Assembly: GCA_033961575.1 (NCBI GenBank)
Contig: CM066729.1
Span: 30,724,501-30,788,500, forward strand
DNA: 64,000 nt
Source: Aselliscus stoliczkanus
Taxonomy: Eukaryota > Chordata > Mammalia > Chiroptera > Hipposideridae
Reading direction: 5' to 3'
Of the stretch, positions 1 to 11,040 are shown piece after piece (within the stretch, counting starts at the first letter, position 1; each line of letters begins with the position of its first letter). The notes beneath the pieces are model-generated. The model was not told the origin of the DNA, searched no databases, and was given only the letters and a program-made list of their open reading frames with translations. Position numbers and translations under genes: made by a program.

Positions 1-1136
1 TATGTCAGTGATGTCAGAATTCATAATGAAGGAATAAACAGAATAGCACTTAGCAAGGAATAAAATTTGAGCAACGGACACTTGTCAAAGCTAAACATTT
101 CCCCTGAGAAGCCTAATTAAGGGACCCCAAAAGCTCAACTTTCTTTAGAATGAGGATATTCACAACAATACGTACTGTAAAGAAATTATCTCCTGAGCTC
201 ATATAAAAATGGAAACAAATATCTCGAAAGTTCCATAGTATGTCAAATTTTTCATAAAATTCTATCAGAAATTTGTGGACAACTTGAAAATACAGAAATC
301 AAATTCTACTCTTGGACTACCCTCTTCTTGCCGATTTATTAAAAACTAATTTAGGCAACAAATTTATAGCAAATTAGACACCAATTTGGTTAATAGAAGC
401 AAGCCTGGTTGAAAATAATTATAAGGCCAGGACCTTTCTCACTCTGATTACTGCCTGAGAAACAGGAGATATAGATGGTTATCAAGCTTAGAGGCTAATT
501 CCAGGAACTAGTAAGTTAAAATTTATGTACTAGAAATTTTCCATAACCGGCCTACACTCTTGAGAGGGAGAAAAGGAACAAAAAACTTTAGCTATATATA
601 TTTTCTAGGGTGGCTATCTTAGATTTAGCTATGCTGTATGTATATAACAGTGGGCACTAGAAGACAATATAGCAATGCCTTCGATATTCTCAGGAAAAAA
701 ATGGCTTCCAACCTAAAACTCTATACTCAGAAAAATAAATTTTCAGTTTAGGCTAAAGATAATTTGCAATAAGAGTTCTCAAAAATGAACACACTACCAC
801 CACCACCACCACTTTCTAAAGAAGCTACTGCAGTGTGAAAAGAAAAGAATTCTCAACAGGATAATGGTGAAAATTCATTTCCAGGAAAACTGTGCAGCAA
901 ACCTAGAGAACCAGCAGTCCGGAGGAAGAAGACAGAGATTCAGAAGTAACATATTTAAGTAAACAAATGGAATTAACAGAATATTCATGTGTCTGAACAT
1001 ACTGAGAGATAATGAGAAAACTACATTTAGAAAAAGTGATAGAATCACAAAAAGAAAGAAAATCAGTACATTATATGGCTCAACTGTCGTATTAGTCCTA
1101 ATATTATAAGTATTAAATACTGATTTTACCAAAAAG
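1..1136. other. Intergenic, no feature recognised
   Basis: AT-rich sequence without a splice-flanked exon, recognisable repeat or convincing ORF. A short CAC-rich run lies near 796-812. By synteny this could be an intron of TRIM59, but nothing in the bases shows it. Confidence 0.4.
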
Positions 1137-1510
1137 CATGACTGTTATAGACTAAGTGTTTGTGTCCTCCCAAAATTCATACGTTGAAATCCTAACTCTT
1201 TATATGATGGCATTAGGATATGGAGCCTTTAGGAGATAATCAGGTCACCAGGGTGGAACCCTCATGAATGGGATTAGCGCCCTTAAGGAAAGACAAGGGC
1301 TCGCTCCCTCACTCTTCATTTGCTCTCCACCATATGAGGACACAGCAAAAAATGGCCATGTGCAAACCAAGAAAAGAGCTCTCACCAGAACCCAAATATG
1401 CTGACAGTTTGGTCTTGGATTTCCCAGTCTCCAGAATTGTGAGAAATAAATGTTTGTTACGTAAGCCACCCAGTCTACAGTATCTTTGTTAGAAGAGCCC
1501 ACACTGAGAA
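1137..1510 (+). mobile_element. MaLR-type LTR fragment
   Basis: The segment opens with the 'TTTGTGTCCTCCCAAAATTC' type start and ends with the 'CTCCAGAATTGTGAGAAATAAA...AAGCCACCCAGTCTA' type polyadenylation end that I know from mammalian MaLR (MLT/MST) LTRs. Both short ORFs here (1245-1502 minus, 1268-1492 plus) are translations of the LTR. A second copy of the same kind lies at 24745-25195 in the opposite orientation. The subfamily was not assigned. Confidence 0.7.
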
Positions 1511-1682
1511 AATGACATCATTCTATTGGGGGGAGGGAATATGGGAAGGAAACAGTGTTTAAGAACTAAATCTGAAGCTTCCCTTATAAGAAGTCAATAC
1601 TACCTAAAAGTGAAAAATCAAGAAATCATTAAACGCATATTATTTAGAAATAAAGAAGTTAATATAAAAAGAAATTGTTAAG

Positions 1683-2113
1683 GGGGCCAGGTGAGTGGCT
1701 CAGTTGGTTAAGAGTGCAAGCTCTGGGCAACAGGGTCACGGGTTCGATTCCCACACGGGCGAGTGCTTCTAACAACAAGGTTGCTTGTTCGGGATTGTGG
1801 GTTACACCCACCTGCAACTAAAGGCTGAACTCTCGGCACCTTGAGCTGAGCTGCCCTGAGCCGTGGGATGGCTCCATGGTTAAGAGCGTGCACTCTTAGA
1901 AACAAGGTTTCCGGTTCAACTCCCATGGGATGGTGGGCTACATACATCCACAACTAAGACTGAACATAGCACCTTGAGCTGAGTGCCAGATGGCCAGATG
2001 GTGACTGCACTTGGTGCTGAGCGAGCTGCGCCCTCCACAACTAAGATTGAAGGCCAACAACTTGGCTGTTCCCCTTCCCCAATTCCCCAATAAAAATCTT
2101 TAAAAAAAAAAAA
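1683..2113 (+). mobile_element. Dimeric tRNA-derived SINE (Rhin-1-like, long form)
   Basis: Two tRNA-like heads in tandem are visible: 'GTGGCTCAGTTGGTTAAGAG' with a B box 'GGTTCGATTCC', and a second 'GGATGGCTCCATGGTTAAGA' with 'GGTTCAACTCC'. The body follows, then the tail 'CCCCAATTCCCCAATAAAAA' and a poly(A) run. Layout and tail fit the Rhin-1 type known from horseshoe and roundleaf bats (family name from memory). Confidence 0.8.
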
Positions 2114-2309
2114 TTCTAAAGAGCAGAGCTGAAGCCATATATTTTCATTACCAAATAAAAGAAATACAAAAAGGATTCATTGAAAAAAAGAAAATCTAAG
2201 AAAAGCAGAAATAAAGGTATTGTAAATGAAGAAAGCAATGAATTAGAAATCAGAAAATTGTTAAAATTAATAAACCCAAGAGCTAGACTAGTTCTTTAAA
2301 TAAACAAGC

Positions 2310-2823
2310 GATTAGCTCTGCAATAGGCAGCCTCCAAGATGGCCCCCAATGACCTCCACCTTCTAGCAGCCACATCCTTTTGTAATTGCCTTCCCTTGAG
2401 TGTGGGCTAGACCTAGTGACTCCCTTCTAACAGAATATAGCAGAAGCGACAGGGTTTTGTATAAAAAGACCATGGCTTCCATCTGGAATGCTCTGGCCCT
2501 CCATCTCTCATGGAGCACTCTCGCTGAGGAAAGCAAGATGACATGTTGTGAGCAGACCAAGGTCTACTAGTGGCAAAGAACTAAAGCTCTGAGTCTAACA
2601 GACCCCCCAGAAACTAAGCCTGCACACAACTACATAAATGAGCTTGGAAGCAGACATTTCAAGTCCACTGAAATCCTGCAATGACTGCTGCCTCATGAGA
2701 AACCTTGAGCCAGAGGCACTCAGCTAAACTGCTCCTAGATTCCTGACCAATAGAAACTGTGCTTTATTTGTTTTTTAAGCTGCTACATTTTCGGATAATT
2801 TGTTATGCAGCAATAGACTGATA
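2310..2823 (+). mobile_element. MLT1-type MaLR LTR
   Basis: Landmarks of MLT1 LTRs appear in order: 'GCCTCCAAGATGGCCCCCAA', 'GTGTGGGCTAGACCTAGTGA', 'CATGTTGTGAGCAGACC', 'CTCATGAGAAACCTTGAGCC', and the terminal 'TAATTTGTTATGCAGCAATA'. The LTR end abuts the mariner at 2824, so that element probably integrated at a TA in the last bases of the LTR. Confidence 0.75.
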
Positions 2824-4032
2824 CAATTAAGTTCCCAAACTCATCCTGGAAAAAGTGCTACAAACCTCTTTGCTGACTATCACTATGGTCAATTCAGAAG
2901 TACTCCCCTTGGGAAGCTGTGCACCGATGCCAGTGCCTAGTCCACCCTTCAAAGCGCTTTGGGAACTCTTTCTGGAATGGCCATCAGAGCTGTCATCGTA
3001 TTACCTATTTGATGTCCTGAATGTCATCAAAATGTCTTCCTTTCAGTATTTCCTTTATCTTCAGGTAAAGAAAGAAGTCATTGGGAGCCAGATCAGGTAA
3101 GTAGGGAGGGTGTTCCAACAGTTATTTGTTTACTGGCTAAAAATGCCCTCACAGACAGCCATCTGATGAATTGTTGGTGAAAAGTTCAGGTCATTTTTCA
3201 GCCTTTTCAGAACTTACAAAGAGTAAACTTGTTTAACTGTTTGTCCAGCTGGTATAAATTCATAATGAATAATCCCCCTGATATCAAAGACAGTTAGCAA
3301 CATTGTTTTGACTCTTGATTTGGACTGATGGAACTTTTTTGGTCATGGAGAATTGGCTGACTTTCATTGGTACACCCATGTTTCATCACCAGTGATAACA
3401 CGGCCCAAAACATCGTCTTGCCTCTCCAAAAGTTCTTGGCAAATTTTGACTCTCCTTTGCTTTTGTTCATCGATGAGCTCCTTTAAGACCATTTTTGCAC
3501 ATGTCTTTCTCATGCCAAGATTTTCAGTTAAGATTTTCCTAACTGTTTCTCTATCAATATTTACTTGGTCTGCTATGCTTCTCACAGTCAGCCGACGATT
3601 TTGAAGCATAATTTGATGAATTTTTGCAATGGTTTCATCAGTTCTGTTCATTACTGGCTGCCCTGAGCTCTCTTCACCAGTGACATGTTCTCTCCCCTCA
3701 GAAAAACGTTTAATCCATTTGTACACTGCCGTTTTCTTCATGGCATTATCTCCATAAACTTGGACTAACATGTCCCTGATTTCACTTCCACTCTTGCCAA
3801 GTTTAACAAGAATTTTAATGTTTGTTCTTCACACTAGTTCAAGCTCAGACATTCTTGCAACAGCACACAAAAACACACAACAATAATGAACGTCACTCAG
3901 CAAGACACTGCCACACATCAGCACGAACACATCTGTGAGACAGAGATACACCAAAGTTATGAGATCTTACCAAACAGTTTGTACAGTGCTGCCAATGTAA
4001 TGGTGGCAAGTTCGTGAACTTAATTGTCAACC
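2824..4032 (-). mobile_element. Mariner element with decayed transposase (family A, near full length)
   Basis: The ends form inverted repeats (left 'CAATTAAGTTCCCAAACTC', right as reverse complement 'GACAATTAAGTTCACGAACT') and sit between TA dinucleotides at 2822 and 4033. The minus strand encodes an open 135-residue segment at 3771-3364. It contains helix-turn-helix-like sequence and ends in 'VITGDETWVYQ', the family's first catalytic Asp context. Past a break, 'EHPPYLPDLAPNDFFL' near 3110-3060 is the C-terminal mariner signature. At about 1.2 kb it is the usual mariner size, but frameshifts and stops make the transposase inactive. Confidence 0.85.
3364..3771 (-). pseudogene. Mariner transposase, N-terminal and first catalytic region (broken)
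   Basis: The 135-codon open stretch encodes residues typical of mariner transposases: 'AVYKWIKRFSEGREHVTGEE' (DNA-binding half), 'LTVRSIADQVNIDRETVRKI' (second helix-turn-helix), then 'LGMRKTCAKMVLKELIDEQK' and 'VITGDETWVYQ'. Transposases of this family cut and paste their own element using a D,D(34)D triad. Only the first Asp context is in this frame; the C-terminal part lies at lower coordinates in other frames with stops. Not a host gene. Confidence 0.85.
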
Positions 4033-4099
4033 TATCCTAGTCAAGAGGGGAAAGAAAGGAATAGTAAGTGTACAAAGTTAGCATTGAAAAATGAAAATA

Positions 4100-4620
4100 A
4101 AACAATTCAAGTCAAAATTATAGAGAATTTCTTATATAACTCTATGCTACCCTATTTGAAATCCGTATGTCACTTCAAATAACAAACATGACGTGAGAAG
4201 ATAAAGCAAACTATGAGACAAATTTACAGATTGAAGAAGAGCTACTCTGACAAAAAGTGGGAGAGGGCCAAGCTTCTCTGGTGAGGTATTTCAAATGGTC
4301 AAGAAACAGCTTCTTGTTCAACTGTTCCAGAATACAAAGATATAAAGTTTGCAAGTGTTTTGATGAAAATATAACATGATTCCAAAACCTAACAAAGACA
4401 ACACAAAGTAAAAATATTTTCAAAAGTGGGCACTAATGTAAAATCATGAACACAATACTAGCAAAAATAAATCCAGAGTACATTAAAAAAATATGGTACA
4501 ACTACCAAATAAGGTTCTTTTCAGAAATGTAAACTTAATTCAGTAACAGAAAATTATTAAATTAGGTAAATAGAGAAAAACTGTAAATCACAACAGATGT
4601 GAAAAATGCACATAACAAAA
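4100..4620. other. Intergenic, no feature recognised
   Basis: AT-rich sequence with no supported exon or repeat. The 70-residue minus ORF at 4211-4423 has no recognisable motif and is probably chance. Confidence 0.35.
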
Positions 4621-4631
4621 ACCAATAAGGA

Positions 4632-4750
4632 GGACCGGCTGAGTGGCGTGGTGGTTAAGTGCTGGCTTAGGAAGCCAGCGGCCCGGGGTTCGGATCCCAT
4701 ATATGAGGGCAAGTGACACTGCCCTCTAAAAAAAAACCAAAAAAAAAAAA
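4632..4750 (+). mobile_element. Short tRNA-head SINE (~100 bp type)
   Basis: Head 'GGCTGAGTGGCGTGGTGGTT' with hairpin and B box 'GGTTCGGATCCC', ending 'GACACTGCCCTCT' plus an A-rich tail. The target duplication AATAAGGAG is seen just before 4632 and just after 4750. It is inserted in the L1 3' end that continues to about 4970. Confidence 0.9.
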
Positions 4751-4970
4751 CAATAAGGAGTCCACAATGACGGAAAGTAAAATGGTGGTTGCCAGGAGCT
4801 CAAAGGAGGAGGGAATGGACAGTTATTGTTTAGTGAGGACACAGTTTCAGTATGGGAAGATGAAAAAGTTCTAGACATAGATGGTGGTGATAGTTGCACA
4901 ACTCTAAGATTTTTTAAGTTTCTTGTCATTATCCAGCCTCTTCTCTGCCAAAATAATTGTAGAATCAATT
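4751..4970 (+). mobile_element. L1 3' end fragment, sense
   Basis: Words typical of the 3' end of mammalian L1 appear: 'AATGGTGGTTGCCAGGAGCT', 'GATGGTGGTGATAGTTGCAC' and 'AACTCTAAGA'. Short and diverged. Confidence 0.6.
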
Positions 4971-5710
4971 TGTATTATTTTATAATTTTAAAAAGCAAAA
5001 GAATAAAAGTAACCCATATAAAATGTTATTTTCCTCCAGTGAGTACTAAAAGCCCAAGAAAAAATTGATAACTTATTTCAAGAGTTCCTGTTTCTCTTTT
5101 AAAAGTCACCAAGAAATATAAATATAAAAATTAAATCTTTTCAGAAAGAAACCTGAAGCTAAATCATCTACTGACAAATTATTTCACAAATTTCTTGTGT
5201 TTAAGCGTCAAAAACAAACACACTTCTGAATTTCTAAACTTTTTACGCAGTCTTTCTCCAGAGGGCTGGCTGATTTCCTCTGGAGTCTCCACAATGTCTA
5301 CCTAGCCTATTATGGATGGTCAGCACTGATAACATGATGGAGAATCACAGTACCAAAAATATCATTACCCATTCTACTGTGCAAATTATTTTTTAAGTTT
5401 TAATTCACTAATGTGTTACTGCCTTTCATCTCCAAACATGAATGGTTATAAAACATTCATTACATTTTACAACCTCTGGTTAGAAATTATATTTACCACA
5501 TTATAGAGTTAGATGACTTGCTCTAGGGACTTACACTATGAGTCAGCTACAAGTCTGGGAAAATTCAAGAGGTGCCACCACCCAGATTGGGGCTCACAGT
5601 TTTGTGGCCCTAACTGATAAAAAGCACATTTCATGCAATTCAAGACTTACTTTAGAAATACTACAACTGTGCATTCTATATACATAGGGCAAGACTTTAA
5701 AAATACTTTT
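4971..5710. other. Intergenic, no feature recognised
   Basis: No exon, promoter or clear repeat seen. Confidence 0.35.
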
Positions 5711-5822
5711 GGGGCCGGCCGAGTGGCGCGGTGGTTAAGCGCTGGCTTGGGAAGCCAGCAGCCCTGGTTTGGTCCCACATATGAGGGCCAGTGACACTGT
5801 CCTCAAAAAAAAATTAAAAAAA
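5711..5822 (+). mobile_element. Short tRNA-head SINE
   Basis: Starts 'GGGGCCGGCCGAGTGGCGCG' and ends at 'CACTGTCCTC' with an A-rich tail. The flanks 'ATACTTTTG' and 'ACTACTTTTG' are a diverged target duplication. Confidence 0.9.
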
Positions 5823-6523
5823 CTACTTTTGTACATATAAATGTAGAAAAACAATGAAGGATCGCAATAACTTTCAAAATTAAAAAAAAAAAATTCTATG
5901 GTCAAATGATTTTGACTGTCCATTTGTACTATTTTTTTGACATCAACCTGTTTCCCTAAACTAAAAAAGAAACTATTAACTCAATTTAACCAGAGTAAAA
6001 AGTTTCCTGAAAATTTCTTTCTTATTCATTTGCTCCTCCAGGGCTTACCTACTTTGTTGATCTTCTGGCTTGAATACTGAATATATTTTTATCTTCAACT
6101 TTTTCAGATTCTTTTATTCTTATCCTAAAATTAAAATAATTTTATCTTAACGTTTTAGAATGTACATCCTCAAAAAATATATTAAATAGGATATCATAGG
6201 AATGGTTGCTTCACTCTTTGATGTTTACCTTCCCTATGCCTCTTTTTAGAAAAGTAGTGACAAATATCAACAGTTGTTGGAGCAGCAGGAGATATATCAT
6301 TTGCACCTTAAAAGTCCCAACAGTTCTATGACCAAATTGTCACAAAGGGCCTCTTCTATACCCTTTGAGAAGATACTCAAGAATCTTCTGAGCTCTCAAA
6401 AATATTAGCCAACAATGGTGATGACAGAACAAATATTCATGGTAATTTTAGATTGCTTCAAGTTAACCGCAAGACAAGAAGCATCCATGGCACTGAATGA
6501 TTTTGCCAGCTTAAACTACAAAT
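5823..6523. other. Intergenic, no feature recognised
   Basis: AT-rich, no supported feature. Confidence 0.35.
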
Positions 6524-6605
6524 ATTGCCAGCGGCCCCGGTTCGGTCCCACATCAGAGGGCCAGTGACACTGCCCTCAAAAAACAAAACAAAACAAACAA
6601 ACAAA
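6524..6605 (+). mobile_element. 5'-truncated short SINE
   Basis: Only the 3' half of the head remains ('TGCCAGCGGCCCCGGTTCGG' through 'CACTGCCCTC') followed by an (A)nC-rich tail. It is flanked by direct repeats AAACTACAAAT at about 6513-6523 and 6606-6616, so the truncation happened at insertion rather than by later deletion. Confidence 0.85.
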
Positions 6606-6829
6606 AAACTACAAATAATGATTTAGATTTTTCCTATCAATACGTCTGTTCATCTTTCAATTCTGCCATTTAAATGTTGTGGGACCCTGAGTCAGTTTTA
6701 CCCAATGCATGTCACAACGGGTTTCACATCAAATGGGCACAATGACACCTACCCCCTTGGTGAAGTCCTCAAAGAACTTCTCACAGAGAAAGGGCTCAAA
6801 ATAGCAGCCCCCTTGCCCTTCCCTCTCCC

Positions 6830-7750
6830 GAAGGTGTATGACAGACACCGCCGGGCCTCCCTCCGGAGGTGCCTGCACCGCCTGGGCGCCCTCGGCCCCC
6901 GAGCCCCGCGCTGCAGCCCAGCTCGGCGGAGTCCATTCCGTTCACCCTCACCAACACAGCGGGCCTTCACCCCACGGAAATGTCATTTCCTACTGGAGGG
7001 AAGACAACGAGGTTCCCCAAACGCCTCATCCGGGACAAGAGGGAACAGATGCAGGAGCCAAGCCCCCTCTCTCCAGCATCCCGCCCCTCCACTCTCCTTC
7101 CAACACATCCAATACACCAGCCTGTGCTACAGGGAAGAAAGAGGGGTCCGGGGCGGACTTCCTGGACTGCAAGAGAAGATTCTTAGACTCACCACGCAGA
7201 GGAGAAAACAAGCCGCGGGTCCCGGGGCGAACGCAGAAAGCAGCTTGCTTTCCCCGCCCTCCTCCGCGCCGAGGAACTTCAGGTGCCTCGACGGGGCGGG
7301 GCTTCGCGGAGCCTCACGACGCACGCGCAGTCTCCCGGCAACATTCAACGAGGCCGCGTTCGCCAATGGGAAAGAGCGCGGGGCCGCGGTTCGAAAGTAA
7401 ACGGCCCACGGCGCCTGCCGATCACGGAGGGGGCGTGACCGCGAAGCCTGGGCTGCCCATTTCCTGCGCCTGCGCCCTGAGCGCGGGCTGGCTCGCGAAC
7501 GCTCCGAAGGCGCGCTGGAGGCGGTGCTCCTGGGAACCGCGGCCCTGGGCGAGGGTCCCACCTCTGGGAACAAGGTGGAGCCAGTGTTCCCGGGAGAGGC
7601 GGGACCAAGCGGCGGCCAACGTTTCCTACAAGAAAGATTCATAGGACGGGTTTTCACTTGGCGCCATGCGTCTTCCATTGTTACCTCCCAGGTTCCCTGC
7701 TCAAAGACGCCTCCACCCGCCTGAAGGGCACACGCACCCCGGTAGGCAGG
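6830..7750. promoter_or_regulatory. CpG island / probable bidirectional-type promoter, likely TRIM59 5' end
   Basis: This is the only GC- and CpG-rich block in the window, densest at 7210-7620, with no TATA box. It contains a CCAAT box (7363-7367), a TTCGAA motif (7390-7395), a 'GGGGCGGGGCTT' GC box near 7290 and NRF1-like 'TGCGCCTGCGCC' near 7463. On the minus strand a strong donor G/GTGAGT occurs at 7192-7187, fitting a first exon that starts near 7.3-7.5 kb and reads left. In mammals the gene 3' of KPNA4 in the same orientation is TRIM59, so this is probably its promoter and untranslated first exon. That assignment is inference. The several overlapping ORFs here are GC-rich shadows. Confidence 0.6.
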
Positions 7751-8100
7751 TCCGCACCTAGGCGTCGCTTCCTCTTGTGTGCAACATCTGGATGGAGACC
7801 TGGACCTGCCTGAGCACTGGGCTGAGCATGGGAAGAGGGGCTTCTGATTGCTTAGAATTCTCTGTGAGAATTAACCCTAGGAGAGCAGGTGGGATCTTGG
7901 GGCTCCTGAGGACAAGTTCCCTGCTTTTCTCCTTACTCTTCCCACCACCGCCACCCTGCCGCGCTTTTCCATTTCATGGAATTATTGCCTAGAGATGACG
8001 ATTGTTGCATAAAATTCCTGATTTCCAATGGAATTTCTCCACCAAATTCCTATTTCACCTTAACCCCTTAGAAGCAAAAAACACAAACTTCAGTAGTCCT
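7751..8100. other. CpG-island shore, no feature recognised
   Basis: GC content falls off to background. No exon seen. Confidence 0.35.
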
Positions 8101-8160
8101 TTTTTCTTGAGAAACTTTATTCAGCTACATCTCAAGACACACTCATCATCAAGACACACA

Positions 8161-8200
8161 CTTAACTATAGTTAAGAGAAGCTTCCTTCTCTTAACTATA
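8161..8200. repeat. Palindrome plus 15-bp hairpin
   Basis: Positions 8161-8176 are a perfect 16-bp palindrome (CTTAACTATAGTTAAG). Its right half also pairs with 8186-8200 to give a 15-bp stem (arms 8167-8181 and 8186-8200) around a 4-base loop. Confidence 0.85.
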
Positions 8201-8209
8201 TTTAAAAGT

Positions 8210-10330
8210 CATTTTACCCCTGTGCTAAATTATGAGCCTTGCCTTACTGTATATTGCCAGTACCTTCAGGTTTTAGGCTCCTCTACAATAAATTAACAGG
8301 AAAACATTAAACACAATGTAAAACAAGTAATGACAGTGAGTTCTGAGTCAGAAAACTCAAGGAATCTGTCCTTGCCCCTTCCAGCTCCTGGTGGCTTCCT
8401 GGCCTTCCTTTGCTTACGGCTGTCATTCCAATCTCAGCCTCTGCTTTCACATGGCCTCCTCCTCTGTGTGTCTGTCTTCTTTTCTGTCTCAGATAAGGCT
8501 AACTGTCATTGGATGTAGGGCCAGCCTAGGGTAACCCAAGATAATCTCATCTCAAGATTCTTAATTCCTTCTGAAACACCTTTTTTTCCCCCAAATAAGG
8601 TCACACTCAGAGGTTCTGGGGGCTGAGAAAGGGCTTCTACCCTGCATTGGACTATGTCCACCCTGCACTGGGGGGACTGAGTGAACTGGCATTTACTAAA
8701 TGCCATGTCCACCCTGCATGGCATATCCCCCCTGTGTTGGCATGTACTAAATCCTTGGTAAACCGAAGCTGTGATAGCCAGAAGGAAGGAGAACTGCTGC
8801 TGCATTGGGACTGGCCCGCATTCCCAGAATTGGTGGGTGCTGAGGAAGTACAAGTGTCCCCAAGCATCAGGGGATGCTTAAGGTCCTGCCCAAGCGTGCC
8901 AACTGGAGGGGCAAACAGACCACGGCAGAGAAATCCAGAAAGTATCCAGTCACTCCTAGAGGCTGCTGAAAGGGTAAACAAGAAGCCTGAGGGGCCCAAG
9001 ATAAACTGTGCGAAGTAGAACACATGGAAGAACTTGAAAGTCTCCAAGGAACTGCAAAAGAGCCCCCAGAAGAAAAGAATGCACTTCAAATATTACCCAG
9101 CTCCGGAGACCAAGCCGGGCTTCCACAGCCTGGATCAGGTGAGAGCGTTCCCTATTCTCCACTCTATCCAACACAGGAAGGATGAAAAAGGTAGTTAGAA
9201 ATGGGAGGGGCTGAAAAGGAGGGAATTTAGGAAGTCGCCAACCCTGGACCTTCCCCCGGAGTCAGCAACCCTCTTGAAACAGGCCTTACCTGTGGGAGAG
9301 GGAGTTGCTATAGTTTCATATGAAGTCAGAAGCTTAGACAAGGGGACTGATTTCTGAAATGAAACTTGTGTTTTGCAATTTTAAGGGACCTCAGGACTTT
9401 GGGTTACCAAAGAATGACCAGAAAGGTCAGGCCTGCTGACATTTTCATCCAGTGTCATTGGAGGTTCATTTTAAAGGGACCATCAAGAACAAAATTAAAG
9501 TTTCCATGTAGTTGATATGTTCTTGTTCACATCACCAGCTACATTGTGTTGAAAACAAAAGTCGCAATCTCCACCACCTGTCGATGAACAATTGGAGATC
9601 TATCACCCTTAAACAAAAAGCTGTTTGTTACAGTGGCACAATGTTGGCAGAGATGGGTCCCAGCTTGTGATGGCTTCAGCAGACCTCCGCTACTTACCAC
9701 ATGTGGCACTTCACAAGAGGCCCGCACTTCACTGGGCCTCTCTTCCGATTGCCTTCTCTCAGGAGCAAAACACACTATTGCTCTCATTCACTTTTCCATA
9801 TAGAGCAGCTTAACCACTTTTATTATATGCGCTTCTGACTTCCATACTCACAGGTTTAAGTTATTTTTCCTAAAACAAATGATAAAACATTCCTTCTCTA
9901 ATAGCAATTCCGGCATTGACTGAAGAGACATTATGTTTTTCCTCCTATACCCCCTTGATAGCAACCAAAGCTGAATTGTGCATTTATAAAGATAACCCAC
10001 TTAGTAGATTTATAAAGATAATCTTTCCTTGTCAGTAAAAATTACGGAGCTGTCAAAAACCATGAAACTCACATGTATGGTAAGACTTTGCTTGACGACA
10101 GTTCAATGCTTCTGAGTCCTAGTGGTTATTAGGGAGTTATAAGCTTCATATTCACTTACAACTTCTGAATTCCTGTCCATAAAGTCTACTTAACCCAGCT
10201 ATAGGGTTGACAAAAGTGGGTAGTGCCAGATTAGTGGCCAGATTACTAACAATAAATCAGTGACATTTCCAATGGGACAACGGTCTAGATTTCATAAAAC
10301 TGGGAAGCTTTCTGCTATTTTAAACTATTC
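8210..10330. other. Intergenic, no gene recognised
   Basis: Several open stretches on both strands (for example 8647-9018 plus and 8652-9089 minus) overlap one another and show no domain, splice context or repeated family signature. Imperfect repetition of 'ATGTCCACCCTGCA' occurs at 8640-8730. A conserved exon cannot be excluded but I see no evidence for one. Confidence 0.4.
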
Positions 10331-10442
10331 AGGGCCGGTCGAGTGGCGCAGTGGTTAAGCACTGGCTTGGGAAGCCAGCGGCCCCAGTTCGGGTCCCACA
10401 TATGAGGGCCAGTGACACTGCCCTCAAAAAAAAAAAAAAAAG
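10331..10442 (+). mobile_element. Short tRNA-head SINE
   Basis: Complete head from 'GGGCCGGTCGAGTGGCGCAG' to 'CACTGCCCTC' with a 16-A tail. Direct repeats TAAACTATTCA lie at 10320-10330 and 10443-10453. Confidence 0.95.
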
Positions 10443-10453
10443 TAAACTATTCA

Positions 10454-11040
10454 ACTGAAGAATGCTCTGCTAAATAAGTCAAACATGATTGACAGGATTA
10501 TTTTTACAACTCTAATGATCTTAGATTATAAGGAATTATTAATACATATCATTTACAAGTAACAAGATAGTTACCACAGGAGAAAATTACCTACTGAAAC
10601 CATTTCTAGCTCTGATTGTAATATACCAGAATCAAATTTTCTCAGAGGTTATAATGTTTCAAAATATTTTCTCAGCAAAACTTTTTTTCACTTTGGTTTT
10701 TAAAATATGCATTTTACAATTAAAAATTGTAACCATAAGGTAAATTGAATGATTTAACTTAATAGCAATACACAACAGACAGATTCAGATTAGGTCTATG
10801 CCTCTAAATTGTAACATATTGGGAGACTACACTAGATGATTATACTAACATTGCTCAAAGCATTTCTAGAAACTTTCCTCAGAAATTATCTTTAGAGTTA
10901 ATCTATAAATCACACCAAAAAACAAAAACAAAATAAAAAACGGTCACATTATTTCACTGGTCTATCTCACCTTTGCTATTAAAAAAGAATTAAACAGATT
11001 ATCAGAAGGGAAACTAGCCCTACAAGACATTAAAATATAA
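10454..11040. other. Intergenic, no feature recognised
   Basis: AT-rich, nothing supported. Confidence 0.35.

Noticed and set aside
5711..5822. Possible tRNA genes (A and B boxes present here and in dozens of places)
   Set aside because: The acceptor stem does not close, an A-tail follows and target duplications flank the copies, so they are SINE heads and not tRNA genes.
1..6700. TRIM59 coding exon
   Set aside because: No open frame with RING, B-box or transmembrane features is present; if TRIM59 starts at the CpG island its coding exon must lie left of the window.
6705..7678. Several long overlapping ORFs (up to 268 codons) on both strands
   Set aside because: They lie within the CpG island where GC-rich sequence lacks stop codons. 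All six frames are open in places, there is no domain, and the composition is Pro/Arg/Ala-rich noise.
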